From: Pseudomonadota bacterium
GTDB lineage: Bacteria > Pseudomonadota > Gammaproteobacteria > Burkholderiales > Thiobacillaceae
NCBI GenBank assembly: GCA_021836225.1
Contig: JAKBJA010000137.1
Span: 1 to 9,471, forward strand
DNA: 9,471 bases
Direction: 5' to 3'
Shown here in pieces: positions 1-6,516 of this stretch. Under the pieces are notes generated by a model. The model did no database searches. It was given only the letters and a program-made list of their open reading frames with translations, and had not been told where the DNA came from. The stretch's first letter is position 1; the number at the start of each line of letters is the position of its first letter. The translations under genes were made by a program, and so were the position numbers.

Positions 1-470
1 TTCTGGCGTCCGCGTTCGCGGCGGCGCCCGTCCTGGCCCAAACCAAGATCGGTTTCGTCAACACCGAGCGACTGCTGCGCGAGGCGCCGCTGTCGGTCGC
101 CGCACAGAAGAAGCTCGAGCGAGAATTCGCCGCGCGCGACCAGGAATTGCAGAAACTCGCCAAGCAGGCACGTGACCTGCAGGCGCAGCTCGACAAGGAC
201 GGCGTGACCATGTCCGACAGCGAGCGCAAGGCCAAGGAGCGCGATCTCGGTAACCTCAACCGCGATCTGCAGCGTCAGGGACGCGAGTTCCGCGAAGACC
301 TCAACCTGCGTCGCAACGAAGAGTTGGGGCAGATCCAGGAACGCGCACGCAAGGCGATCCAGGACATCGCCAAAGCTGAAAAATTCGACCTGATCGTCGA
401 GCAGGCTGTCTTTGTCGACCCCAAGAGCGACATCACCGACCGGGTGATGAAGGCGCTGGGCGGGAAATAA
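1..470 (+). CDS. skp: Skp/OmpH periplasmic chaperone, 5' end missing
   Basis: Reading from base 3, 155 codons are visible before the TAA at 468-470; the true start lies upstream of the window. The first dozen residues are the end of a signal peptide, with an Ala-rich stretch ending in VLA before QTKIGFVN, a good signal peptidase I site. The mature part begins with the family's typical [11 protein letters not shown] strand. A long charged helical region of Gln, Glu, Lys and Arg follows (the coiled-coil arms, roughly mature residues 20-110), and then a closing strand segment near [12 protein letters not shown]. Known role: Skp forms a trimer in the periplasm that holds unfolded outer-membrane beta-barrel proteins on their way to the BAM complex. 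Its position just before lpxD is the classic arrangement, with bamA expected upstream. An internal ATG at 147 is inside the coiled coil and is not the start. Confidence 0.93.
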   Translation, partial: LASAFAAAPVLAQTKIGFVNTERLLREAPLSVAAQKKLEREFAARDQELQKLAKQARDLQAQLDKDGVTMSDSERKAKERDLGNLNRDLQRQGREFREDLNLRRNEELGQIQERARKAIQDIAKAEKFDLIVEQAVFVDPKSDITDRVMKALGGK

Positions 471-477
471 GCGCCTG

Positions 478-1509
478 ATGGCCTCTACGCTGGCCGAGTT
501 GGTTGCGCGTTTTGGTGGGGAGTTGCTGGGCGACGGTTCTGTTCTGATCCGTCAGGTTGCACCGCTGGACCAGGCCCAGGCAGACGAAATCGGATTCGTC
601 TCGCAGAGCAAGTATCTCGCCCAACTGGCGAGTACCTCCGCGGGCGCGGTGATCTTGCCGCTGGACGCACGCGATGCCACCGAGCGCCCGCGCATCCTCA
701 CCCCCAATCCCTACCTGTATTTCGCGCGCGTCTCGGCCTTGCTGAATCCGCCGCCACGGCCCCCTGCCGGGATACACCCGGCGGCGACGGTCGCGCCCGA
801 TGCGGAGATCGCCGCCGATGCCAGCATTGCGGCTGGCGCCGTGATCGGCAGCGGCGCGGCAATTGGTGCCCGCACCGTGATCGGCCCCAATTGCGTTGTC
901 GGCGACCAGGCCCGTATCGGTGCCGATTGCTTGCTGCATGCCAATGTCACCCTGTATCACCGTTGTGCGGTGGGCGACCGTGCAATCCTGCATTCCGGAT
1001 GCGTCATCGGCGCCGATGGCTTCGGCTTCGCGCCCAACGAAGGTCGCTGGGAAAAAATTCCGCAGATCGGTCGCGTGCTGATCGGCGACGATGTCGAGGT
1101 CGGCGCCTGCACCACCATCGACCGCGGCGCGCTGGAAGACACCGTGATCGAGGAGGGCGTCAAGCTCGACAACCTGATCCAGGTCGCGCACAACGTGACG
1201 ATCGGTGCCCATACGGCGATCGCGGCCTGTACCGGCATTGCCGGCAGCGCCAAGATCGGCCGTCATTGCATGATTGGCGGTGCTGCAATGATTTTTGGAC
1301 ATATCGAAATTGCCGACGGCACCCGCATTTCGACCAACACGCTGATCACAAAATCCCTGCCGAAAGCGGGCACCTACACCTCGGCGCTGCCGTTCTCCGA
1401 ACACGAGGTCTGGCAGAAGAACGCCGTCCACATGCGCAACCTCGACAAGCTCGCGAATCGCATCAAGCAGCTTGAGAAACGCTTAACCGAACTGGAAAAC
1501 CAATCATGA
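478..1509 (+). CDS. lpxD: UDP-3-O-(3-hydroxyacyl)glucosamine N-acyltransferase LpxD
   Basis: LpxD transfers a 3-hydroxyacyl chain from ACP to the 2-amino group of UDP-3-O-acyl-glucosamine, the third step of lipid A synthesis, at the cytoplasmic side of the inner membrane. The 343-residue length is normal. Residues 1-95 are the uridine-binding N-terminal domain ([10 protein letters not shown] at 38-47 holds the expected Phe40 and Tyr46). Residues about 99-290 are a left-handed beta helix of hexapeptide repeats (I-G-x-x-x-x). The catalytic histidine is His238 in [14 protein letters not shown] (178-186) and IDRGALEDT (214-222) are family hallmarks. Residues 315-343 form the C-terminal helix, rich in Lys, Glu and Leu. 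The gene begins 7 bases after skp and has no strong Shine-Dalgarno; a GGGCGGGA stretch (457-464) lies about 13 bases upstream. The start is supported by the N-terminus matching the family. Its end overlaps fabZ by ATGA (1506-1509). Confidence 0.97.
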   Translation: MASTLAELVARFGGELLGDGSVLIRQVAPLDQAQADEIGFVSQSKYLAQLASTSAGAVILPLDARDATERPRILTPNPYLYFARVSALLNPPPRPPAGIHPAATVAPDAEIAADASIAAGAVIGSGAAIGARTVIGPNCVVGDQARIGADCLLHANVTLYHRCAVGDRAILHSGCVIGADGFGFAPNEGRWEKIPQIGRVLIGDDVEVGACTTIDRGALEDTVIEEGVKLDNLIQVAHNVTIGAHTAIAACTGIAGSAKIGRHCMIGGAAMIFGHIEIADGTRISTNTLITKSLPKAGTYTSALPFSEHEVWQKNAVHMRNLDKLANRIKQLEKRLTELENQS

Positions 1510-1952
1510 GCGTCATGGACATCGAGCAGGTCATGCAGTACCTGCCGCACCGCTACCCCTTCCTGTTGATCGACAAGGTGATCGAGCTCGAGCTCGGCAA
1601 GTCCATCACCGCAATCAAGAATGTCACCATCAACGAGCCGTTCTTCAACGGCCATTTCCCCGGGGCGCCGGTAATGCCGGGCGTGCTGATCCTGGAAGCG
1701 ATGGCGCAGGCGGCGGGGATCCTGTCGTTCAAGACCAAAAACTACACGCCTGAGCAGATCGGCATCATCTATTTTGCCGGCATCGACGGCGCGCGCTTCA
1801 AGAAGCCGGTCAAGCCGGGCGATCAGCTGGTGCTCAAGGCCGAGATCGTGCGCGAGATGCGCGGCATCTGGAAGTACACCGGGCGCGCCGAAGTCGACGG
1901 CGCGCTGGTTGCCGAAGCCGAACTCATGGCCACCCTGCGCGACAAGTCCTGA
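1506..1952 (+). CDS. fabZ: 3-hydroxyacyl-ACP dehydratase FabZ
   Basis: FabZ dehydrates 3-hydroxyacyl-ACP to trans-2-enoyl-ACP in type II fatty acid elongation, as a soluble hotdog-fold enzyme. The 148-residue protein shows the [11 protein letters not shown] motif (13-23), the catalytic His50 in NGHFPG and the catalytic Glu64 in LILEAMAQ on the central hotdog helix. The start used is the ATG overlapping the lpxD stop (ATGA). A second in-frame ATG three codons on (1515) would give [16 protein letters not shown] and is almost equally plausible. Its place between lpxD and lpxA is conserved in many Gram-negatives. It makes functional sense because FabZ competes with LpxA and LpxD for 3-hydroxyacyl-ACP, which sets the balance between phospholipid and lipopolysaccharide. 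Confidence 0.97.
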   Translation: MSVMDIEQVMQYLPHRYPFLLIDKVIELELGKSITAIKNVTINEPFFNGHFPGAPVMPGVLILEAMAQAAGILSFKTKNYTPEQIGIIYFAGIDGARFKKPVKPGDQLVLKAEIVREMRGIWKYTGRAEVDGALVAEAELMATLRDKS

Positions 1953-1953
1953 C

Positions 1954-2730
1954 ATGGTGACGATTCACCCCACCGCGCTGGTCGCCGCGGGCGCCAAGCT
2001 TGCCGACGACGTCGAGATCGGCCCGTACACGATCATCAGCGAGCACGTCGAGATCGGCGCCGGCACTAAGGTCGGTGCCCATGCCGTGATCACCGGCTAT
2101 ACCAAAATTGGTGCACGCAACCAGATTTTCCATTTCGTCTCGCTCGGAGAAGCGCCTCAGGACAAGAAATACGCCGGCGAACCGACCCGGCTGGAAATCG
2201 GCGACGACAATGTGATTCGCGAGTTCTGCACCTTCAACACTGGTACCGTGCAGGACCGCGGCGTGACAACAATCGGCAATCACAACTGGATCATGGCCTA
2301 CGTCCACATCGCGCACGACTGCGTGGTGGGCGACCGCACCATCTTCGCCAACAACGCCTCGCTCGCCGGGCACGCCGAAGTCGGAGACTGGGCGATCCTC
2401 GGCGGCTTCACCGGCGTGCACCAGTTCTGCAAGATCGGCGCCCACGTGATGACCGGCATTTCCAGCGTGGTGTTCAAGGACATCCCCCCCTTCGTCATGG
2501 CGTCGGGCCAGCCGGCCGCACCGCATGGCCTCAACAACGAAGGCCTCAAGCGGCGCGGTTTTTCCGCGGAGTCGCTGGCCGCGCTCAAGCGCGCCTACAA
2601 GGTTCTCTACCGCGAGGGCAACACGCTGGCCGAGGCACAGGCCAAGCTCGCGGCAGAAGCGGCGAACCACGTCGAAGTGCGGCAGTTGCTCGATTTTCTG
2701 GCGCATTCCGAGCGCGGCATCATCCGGTGA
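1954..2730 (+). CDS. lpxA: UDP-N-acetylglucosamine O-acyltransferase LpxA
   Basis: LpxA attaches the 3-hydroxyacyl chain from ACP to the 3-OH of UDP-GlcNAc, the first step of lipid A synthesis. The start is the ATG one base after the fabZ stop, giving MVTIHPTALV and 258 residues, the family length. The reading frame is open further upstream inside fabZ, but that extension is not family sequence. Residues 1-185 form the hexapeptide beta helix. Catalytic and substrate histidines are His118 and His121 (VHIAHDC; His121 corresponds to E. coli His125), His140 (LAGH) and His156 (GVHQFC). IPPFVMASG (177-185) and GLKRRGFS (197-204) lead into the C-terminal helical domain. Residue 169 aligns with the acyl-chain ruler residue (E. 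coli Gly173) and is Ile here, which suggests a shorter chain than C14. The gene ends in a TGATG overlap with lpxB. Confidence 0.97.
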   Translation: MVTIHPTALVAAGAKLADDVEIGPYTIISEHVEIGAGTKVGAHAVITGYTKIGARNQIFHFVSLGEAPQDKKYAGEPTRLEIGDDNVIREFCTFNTGTVQDRGVTTIGNHNWIMAYVHIAHDCVVGDRTIFANNASLAGHAEVGDWAILGGFTGVHQFCKIGAHVMTGISSVVFKDIPPFVMASGQPAAPHGLNNEGLKRRGFSAESLAALKRAYKVLYREGNTLAEAQAKLAAEAANHVEVRQLLDFLAHSERGIIR

Positions 2731-3857
2731 TGGATCTGGGGGTGGTCGCCGGCGAAGCGTCTGGCGATCTTCTGGGCGCGCACTTCATTGCCGCGCTCAA
2801 GCAGACCCGCCCCGATCTGCGCGTTGCCGGCATCGCCGGCCCGCGCATGATCGAAGCCGGCGTCGAAGCGATCTATCCGTGCGAAAAACTGGCGGTCAAC
2901 GGCTATGTCGAAGTGCTGCACCATCTGCCTGAATTGCTGTGGATCCGCTCGCGCATCGCCCGCCATTTTCTGCACGAACGGCCGCGCGTCTTCGTCGGCA
3001 TCGATGCGCCGGATTTCAACTTCTCGCTGGAGACCAGGCTCAAGCAGGCCGGCATCCCCACGGTGCATTTCGTGAGCCCGTCGATCTGGGCGTGGCGACC
3101 CGAACGCATCCATCGAATCAAGCATGCGGTATCGCACATGCTGGTGGTGTTCCCCTTCGAGGAACAGATTTACCGGGATGCGGGCATTCCGGTCAGCTAC
3201 GTCGGCCATCCGCTGGCCGACGTGATTCCGCTGGAGCCCGATACGGCGGGCGCACGCGCGGCACTGGGTCTGGCACCCGGGCCGGTCATTGCGTTGCTGC
3301 CTGGCAGCCGCTTGAGCGAAGTGACGCGCCACGCACGCTTGATGCTTGATGCCGCCGTGCGTATTCGCCGGCATCATCAGGACGCGCAGTTCGTGCTGCC
3401 TGCTGCGAGCGAGGCGGCCATGCGCTTGATCAGGCAGGCGATGCAGGGGCTGGACCTGCCGCTGCATATTCTCGATGGGCAATCCCACAAGGCCCTGGCG
3501 GCGTGCGACGTCGCACTGGTGGCATCGGGTACTGCCACGCTCGAGACCGCGCTGTTCAAGAAGCCGATGGTGATCACCTACCGCGTCCCCGCGTTCACCG
3601 CGTACCTGATGCGCAAGAAGGCGCTGCTGCCGTGGATCGGGCTGCCGAATATCCTGGCACGCGACTTCGTGGTGCCGGAACGGGTGCAGGAAGACGCCAC
3701 GCCGGAGAACCTGGCAGACGATGCCCTGGCCTGGCTGGATGACGCGTCGCGCCGGGACGATGCCGTCGAAACGTTCCGTGCCATGCATTTAAGCCTGCGG
3801 CAGAACGCGAGCGCTCGCATTGCCGAGGCGGTGCAACCTTATCTGGGGGACGCATGA
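2730..3857 (+). CDS. lpxB: Lipid-A-disaccharide synthase LpxB
   Basis: LpxB (glycosyltransferase family 19) joins 2,3-diacylglucosamine-1-phosphate to UDP-2,3-diacylglucosamine, forming the beta-1',6 disaccharide of lipid A at the inner-membrane surface. The 375-residue protein opens with the glycine-rich VVAGEASGD motif (5-13). It then has GIDAPDFN (90-97, with the conserved aspartates), VSPSIWAWR (115-123), LLPGSR.SEV (189-198, Arg194 matching a catalytically important arginine) and SGTATLET (266-273) in the UDP-binding half. I chose the ATG at 2730, which shares one base with the lpxA stop. A GTG directly in front (2727) would add one residue and form a GTGA overlap; the sequence does not decide between them. 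No clear Shine-Dalgarno is present, consistent with coupling to lpxA. The end overlaps rnhB by four bases. Confidence 0.96.
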   Translation: MDLGVVAGEASGDLLGAHFIAALKQTRPDLRVAGIAGPRMIEAGVEAIYPCEKLAVNGYVEVLHHLPELLWIRSRIARHFLHERPRVFVGIDAPDFNFSLETRLKQAGIPTVHFVSPSIWAWRPERIHRIKHAVSHMLVVFPFEEQIYRDAGIPVSYVGHPLADVIPLEPDTAGARAALGLAPGPVIALLPGSRLSEVTRHARLMLDAAVRIRRHHQDAQFVLPAASEAAMRLIRQAMQGLDLPLHILDGQSHKALAACDVALVASGTATLETALFKKPMVITYRVPAFTAYLMRKKALLPWIGLPNILARDFVVPERVQEDATPENLADDALAWLDDASRRDDAVETFRAMHLSLRQNASARIAEAVQPYLGDA

Positions 3858-4468
3858 CGAAGCGTCAGTCCGTGATCCTGCATGTCGGCCCACTCGGGCT
3901 GTGCGGCGTCGACGAGGCGGGCCGCGGTCCGCTGGCAGGGCCCGTCACGGCGGCGGCGGTCATGCTCGACCCCGCGCGGCCGATCGACGGTCTGCGTGAT
4001 TCCAAGAAGCTCTCCGCTGCCGCGCGCGAACGCCTGGGCGACGAGATTCGTGAACGTGCCGTCGCCTGGTGCGTGGCCGAAGCCAGCGTCGCCGAAATCG
4101 ACCGATTGAATATCCTGCACGCCACGATGCTGGCGATGCAGCGCGCGGTGGCCGGGCTCGGGTGTGCCCCCGACGAGGTGATGGTGGACGGCAACCGCTG
4201 CCCGAACTGGTCATGGCGCTCGCAGGCGGTGGTCAAGGGTGACGACAAGATTGCTGCGATCGCTGCGGCGTCGATCCTCGCCAAGACGGCGCGCGACCAG
4301 TTCATGTGCCGGCTGCACGACGAATACCCTGCCTACGGCTTTGCCCAGCACATGGGTTACGGCACGGCGGCGCATCTGGCCGCTTTGCAGGCGTACGGTG
4401 CCTGCCCGCAGCATCGGCGCAGCTTCGGCCCGGTTAAACTTCTCCTCGATCAAGCCACCTTATTCTGA
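3854..4468 (+). CDS. rnhB: Ribonuclease HII
   Basis: RNase HII nicks DNA 5' of embedded ribonucleotides and removes RNA from RNA:DNA hybrids. The 204-residue protein carries the full acidic active site: Asp20-Glu21 in [14 protein letters not shown], Asp112 in VDGN, and Asp130 in [18 protein letters not shown]. It also has the MGYGTAAH motif (167-174) near the C-terminus. DSKKLS (49-54) is another family hallmark. The ATG lies inside the lpxB stop (ATGA, 3854-3857) and is preceded by a GGGGGA stretch (3845-3850), a usable ribosome binding site. Its place directly after lpxB is a common proteobacterial arrangement and is a positional rather than functional link to lipid A. Confidence 0.97.
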   Translation: MTKRQSVILHVGPLGLCGVDEAGRGPLAGPVTAAAVMLDPARPIDGLRDSKKLSAAARERLGDEIRERAVAWCVAEASVAEIDRLNILHATMLAMQRAVAGLGCAPDEVMVDGNRCPNWSWRSQAVVKGDDKIAAIAAASILAKTARDQFMCRLHDEYPAYGFAQHMGYGTAAHLAALQAYGACPQHRRSFGPVKLLLDQATLF

Positions 4469-4479
4469 AAGGAAACCGC

Positions 4480-4932
4480 ATGACCCTGTCCCTGTTTCTG
4501 CATGTGCTCTCCGTCGTCGTCTGGGTCGGCGGCATGTTCTTCGCCTACATGGCGCTGCGCCCGGTGGCTGCCAGCGTGCTCGAGCCGCCGCAGCGGCTGG
4601 CGCTGTGGGCCGGCGTGTTCGGCAAGTTCTTCCCCTGGGTGTGGCTGTCCGTCGCGCTGATCCTGTTGACGGGCCTGCACATGCTGATCGTGTTCGGCGG
4701 CCTGGCTGCGCCGCACTACGCCATGACCATGCTGGTGCTGGGCGTGGTGATGATGGCAATCTTCGCGCACGTGTTCTTCGCGCCCTACGGCCGCCTCAAG
4801 CGGGCGGTCACGGCACAGGACTGGAAAGCCGGTGGCGCGGCGCTGGGTCAGATTCGCAGGCTGATCGGCATCAACCTCAGTCTGGGACTGCTGACGATTT
4901 CTGTGGTGTTCCTCGGGCGCGCTTTCGCCTGA
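4480..4932 (+). CDS. CopD-like four-helix inner-membrane protein
   Basis: The 150-residue protein is strongly hydrophobic, with about four membrane segments at roughly 4-28, 50-72, 80-103 and 128-148. The first helix has HVLSVVVWVGGMFFAYMAL, with His8, Trp15 and Gly17-Gly18. This pattern is typical of the CopD-like family (Pfam CopD), whose members are linked to copper resistance or heme-containing membrane proteins. Further membrane histidines, His67 (LTGLHML) and His97 (FAHVFFAPY), could bind heme or metal. The start is well supported: AAGGA (4469-4473) lies six bases before the ATG, and the gene begins 11 bases after rnhB, so it probably shares the operon transcript. Specific function is unknown. 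I infer a metal or heme link only from the family and the histidines. Confidence 0.8.
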   Translation: MTLSLFLHVLSVVVWVGGMFFAYMALRPVAASVLEPPQRLALWAGVFGKFFPWVWLSVALILLTGLHMLIVFGGLAAPHYAMTMLVLGVVMMAIFAHVFFAPYGRLKRAVTAQDWKAGGAALGQIRRLIGINLSLGLLTISVVFLGRAFA

Positions 4933-4934
4933 TC

Positions 4935-4980
4935 AGGGCATACGATCTTTCATGGGCTTCAGCCCATAGAAAGTCGGAGT
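4935..4980. repeat. Palindromic intergenic repeat, copy 1
   Basis: The first 26 bases (4935-4960) recur exactly at 4986-5011. The copy folds into a hairpin: GA, CTTTC and ATGGGC on the left (4944-4957), loop TTCA (4958-4961), then GCCCAT, GAAAG and TC on the right (4962-4975), with one-base bulges at 4946 and 4968. It begins two bases after the stop codon of the CopD-like gene. It lies between convergent genes and may act as a transcription barrier, though no run of T follows the stem. The sequence resembles a dispersed intergenic palindromic element, which I infer from structure only. Confidence 0.8.
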
Positions 4981-4985
4981 CCTTT

Positions 4986-5049
4986 AGGGCATACGATCTT
5001 TCATGGGCTTCTACCCTGAAGGGCACAAGAGCCCATGGAAAGTCGGAAT
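4986..5049. repeat. Palindromic intergenic repeat, copy 2, with a longer loop
   Basis: This copy has the same left arm as copy 1 (exact over 26 bases). Its right arm, 5031-5049, matches copy 1's 4962-4980 at 17 of 19 positions. The outer stem (4995-5009 with 5030-5044) is kept, but the short TTCA loop is replaced by about 20 bases that contain a small inner hairpin, CCC-TGAA-GGG (5014-5023). The arms pair the same way in both copies, which suggests the fold rather than the exact loop is maintained. Confidence 0.78.
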
Positions 5050-5056
5050 ACCCACA

Positions 5057-5079
5057 AGGGGCATCGCGATCCTTTAGGG
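5057..5079. repeat. Degenerate third repeat copy overlapping a stop codon
   Basis: This segment resembles the left arm of copies 1 and 2: GGGGCATCGCGATC aligns with AGGGCATACGATC. It ends in CCTTTAGGG, a nonamer also found at 4981-4989 just before copy 2. There is no matching right arm, so it is a half copy. Bases 5074-5076 within it supply the TAA stop of the minus-strand thioredoxin-like gene. Confidence 0.5.
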
Positions 5080-5406
5080 TTCGTCCTGCGCCGGCGCTGC
5101 CAGTAGGCTGCGCACGGTTTCGCGGATGGTCTCGTGCCACGCCTCGCACTGCAGTTCGGCGTGAAACCGCCCATCGCGATACAGATACACCGTGGGCAGG
5201 TGAAAAATATCAAAGTAGCGCGCCACCCCGGTGGCTTCTCTGACGTCGACTTCATAAAACACGTCGACCAGGCTGGAGAGCGCATCTGGCAGCAGGCGTT
5301 TCCAGGCCTTGCACGCACCGCAGTGCGAGGTGCTGAACAACACGACAGCGACCCCGCCCGTGGCAGCAAGGCGGGCATGAAACTCGCCCTCGGCCACGCG
5401 CGACAT
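5074..5406 (-). CDS. Thioredoxin-like protein with a CGAC motif
   Basis: The start chosen (ATG at 5406-5404) gives 110 residues beginning MSRVAEGEF, the usual thioredoxin length. An in-frame ATG at 5469 would add 21 residues (Pro/Ser-rich, no family match) and would overlap the start of the divergent exchanger gene, so I prefer the shorter form. The fold elements are visible: the strand VAVVLFSTSHC leads to the redox motif Cys29-Gly-Ala-Cys32, and cis-proline Pro71 sits in FHLPTVYLYRDG. A third cysteine (Cys87) lies in the last strand-helix region. The residue before the first cysteine is His where most thioredoxins have Trp. No signal peptide is seen, so a cytoplasmic thiol-disulfide role is likely, but the partner is unknown. 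The last codons run into a degenerate repeat that provides the TAA stop. Confidence 0.82.
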   Translation of the reverse strand: MSRVAEGEFHARLAATGGVAVVLFSTSHCGACKAWKRLLPDALSSLVDVFYEVDVREATGVARYFDIFHLPTVYLYRDGRFHAELQCEAWHETIRETVRSLLAAPAQDEP

Positions 5407-5432
5407 GGCGGGTAGGGCAGGGCTGCCCGGGC

Positions 5433-5441
5433 TGTTAGAAT
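5433..5441 (+). promoter_or_regulatory. Candidate extended -10 promoter for the cation exchanger gene
   Basis: TGT followed by TAGAAT (5436-5441) matches an extended -10 element, 26 bases before the exchanger ATG, which would give a leader of about 20 bases. No good -35 is found at normal spacing. Just upstream lie GGGCAG-GG-CTGCCC (5415-5428) and the palindrome GCCCGGGC (5425-5432), which could be an operator or simply GC-rich chance. Its position also argues that the thioredoxin-like gene starts at 5406 rather than 5469. Confidence 0.4.
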
Positions 5442-5467
5442 CGCGCTTTTCGTCTGGGCGCTGCGTC

Positions 5468-6469
5468 ATGCTATTTCTCGAACTCTTCGGCTATCTGCTC
5501 CTCATCCTCGTGGCGGCGGAAATCTTTGTCAACGCGCTCGAACACCTGGGCGAAAAACTGAAAATCTCGGAAGGGGTGACCGGCTCGCTGTTCGCCGCGG
5601 TCGGCACCGCCATGCCCGAAACCCTGGTGCCGTTGCTGGCGATCTTCGCCACGACCGGCAACGCCGCCACCAACGAGGAAATCGGCGTCGGTGCCATTCT
5701 CGGTGCGCCGCTGATGCTGTCGACGCTGTCGCTGTTTCTGATGAGCGTGGCCGTGCTGAAGCGGCGCGGCATGCAGGGCCACCTCACGCCGGAGAAGACC
5801 GGCCTCAAGCGCGACCTCGATTTCTTCCTGATGGCGTTCCTTCTGGCCTTCGTCGCCATGTTCGTGCCGCACGGTGAAGGCTGGGTGCGCGGTGCGCTCG
5901 CCTTCACCATGGTGATGATCTATTTTTTCTACGTCATGCTGACCCTGCGCGCGTCGAGCAAGCTGGTGGAAGAAGGCCACGCCACCGAAGCCGGTTCGCC
6001 CATGCTGCTGACCCGACTGGGTTTGCCGCAAAACCTGCTGTTCATCGTGGTGCAGCTGGCGCTGGGACTGGGGTTGCTGGTCACCGGTGCCAAGGGCTTC
6101 ATCCACGGCGTCGAAGAGGCCGCGCCCATCATCGGCATCTCCGCGCTGCTGCTGTCCCTGATGATCATCCCGATCGCCACCGAACTGCCGGAAAAGGTGA
6201 ATTCCATCCTGTGGATCCGCAAGCACAAGGACACGCTGGCCTTCGGCAACATCACCGGCGCAATGGTGTTCCAGGGCACGCTGCTACCCGCCATCGGCAT
6301 TTCGCTCACCCCGTGGGCGCCGCAGAAGGAAGTGCTGCTTGGGGTGCTGATCACCCTGGTGGCCGCGTTCTGGCTGCGCTGGGCGGCTTTGAGCGGCGGG
6401 CTGCGGGTATGGCACCTGTTCGTCAATGGTGCCTTGTACGTGACTTACCTGACGGCGGTACTGGTGTAG
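5468..6469 (+). CDS. CaCA-family sodium/calcium exchanger-like membrane protein
   Basis: The 333-residue protein has about ten membrane segments and the internal duplication of the calcium/cation antiporter superfamily, with inverted alpha repeats. Alpha-1 is at about 36-90 (GVTGSLFAAVGTAMPET, Glu51). Alpha-2 is at about 222-278 (SLMIIPIATELPEK, Glu242; then FGNITGAMVFQ at 259-269). Glu51 and Glu242 match the paired ion-binding glutamates of the family. A cytoplasmic charged loop (about 98-118) and a second loop (about 160-186) separate the halves. The start used is the ATG opening MLFLELFGYLL, directly a membrane helix; an in-frame ATG at 5405 would add 21 residues and sits upstream of the likely promoter. 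The ion exchanged cannot be told. Several asparagines of the canonical motif are replaced, so it is a divergent member. The gene stands alone and ends before a strong hairpin. Confidence 0.85.
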   Translation: MLFLELFGYLLLILVAAEIFVNALEHLGEKLKISEGVTGSLFAAVGTAMPETLVPLLAIFATTGNAATNEEIGVGAILGAPLMLSTLSLFLMSVAVLKRRGMQGHLTPEKTGLKRDLDFFLMAFLLAFVAMFVPHGEGWVRGALAFTMVMIYFFYVMLTLRASSKLVEEGHATEAGSPMLLTRLGLPQNLLFIVVQLALGLGLLVTGAKGFIHGVEEAAPIIGISALLLSLMIIPIATELPEKVNSILWIRKHKDTLAFGNITGAMVFQGTLLPAIGISLTPWAPQKEVLLGVLITLVAAFWLRWAALSGGLRVWHLFVNGALYVTYLTAVLV

Positions 6470-6470
6470 A

Positions 6471-6498
6471 CAAAACGGCGGGTTTCCCCGCCGTTTTG
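6471..6498. terminator. Bidirectional rho-independent terminator
   Basis: CAAAACGGCGGG (6471-6482) pairs perfectly with CCCGCCGTTTTG (6487-6498) around a TTTC loop. The stem is 12 bp, with A residues leading in and T residues on the far side of a GC-rich core, so it reads as an intrinsic terminator on both strands. It lies one base after the exchanger stop and 18 bases from the stop of the convergent acyltransferase gene, serving both. Confidence 0.9.
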
Positions 6499-6516
6499 AC
6501 GTCCTGAGGGGCCGCC

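Noticed and set aside
784..1350. Apparent tandem repeats in lpxD and lpxA DNA
   Set aside because: These are the hexapeptide protein repeats of the beta helix, normal for these enzymes, not a DNA repeat element.
433..1431. Long open frame on the minus strand opposite lpxD (332 codons)
   Set aside because: It is antisense to a certain gene; the protein is rich in Gly, Asp, His, Arg and Gln with no recognisable domain, as expected from GC-rich codon bias and the hexapeptide repeats.
1774..1953. Possible 60-residue N-terminal extension of LpxA inside fabZ
   Set aside because: The frame is open but the sequence is Arg/Ser/Pro-rich out-of-frame fabZ; the family N-terminus begins at 1954.
1924..2706. 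Minus-strand open frame opposite lpxA (260 codons)
   Set aside because: Its composition is that of an antisense shadow of hexapeptide repeats, with no family resemblance.
2607..3788. Long open frame on the minus strand opposite lpxB (393 codons)
   Set aside because: It is fully antisense to lpxB, low in hydrophobic core residues, has no motif and crosses into lpxA; a codon-bias artefact.
4877..5149. Minus-strand open frame with a repeated peptide (EAHERSYAL twice)
   Set aside because: The repeat comes from the palindromic DNA elements; the frame overlaps the ends of both flanking genes and has no domain.
4239..5243. Plus-strand open frame of 334 codons crossing rnhB, the CopD-like gene and the repeats
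   Set aside because: It is out of frame with two real genes and its apparent internal peptide repeat (AYDLSWAS) is only the translated intergenic repeat.
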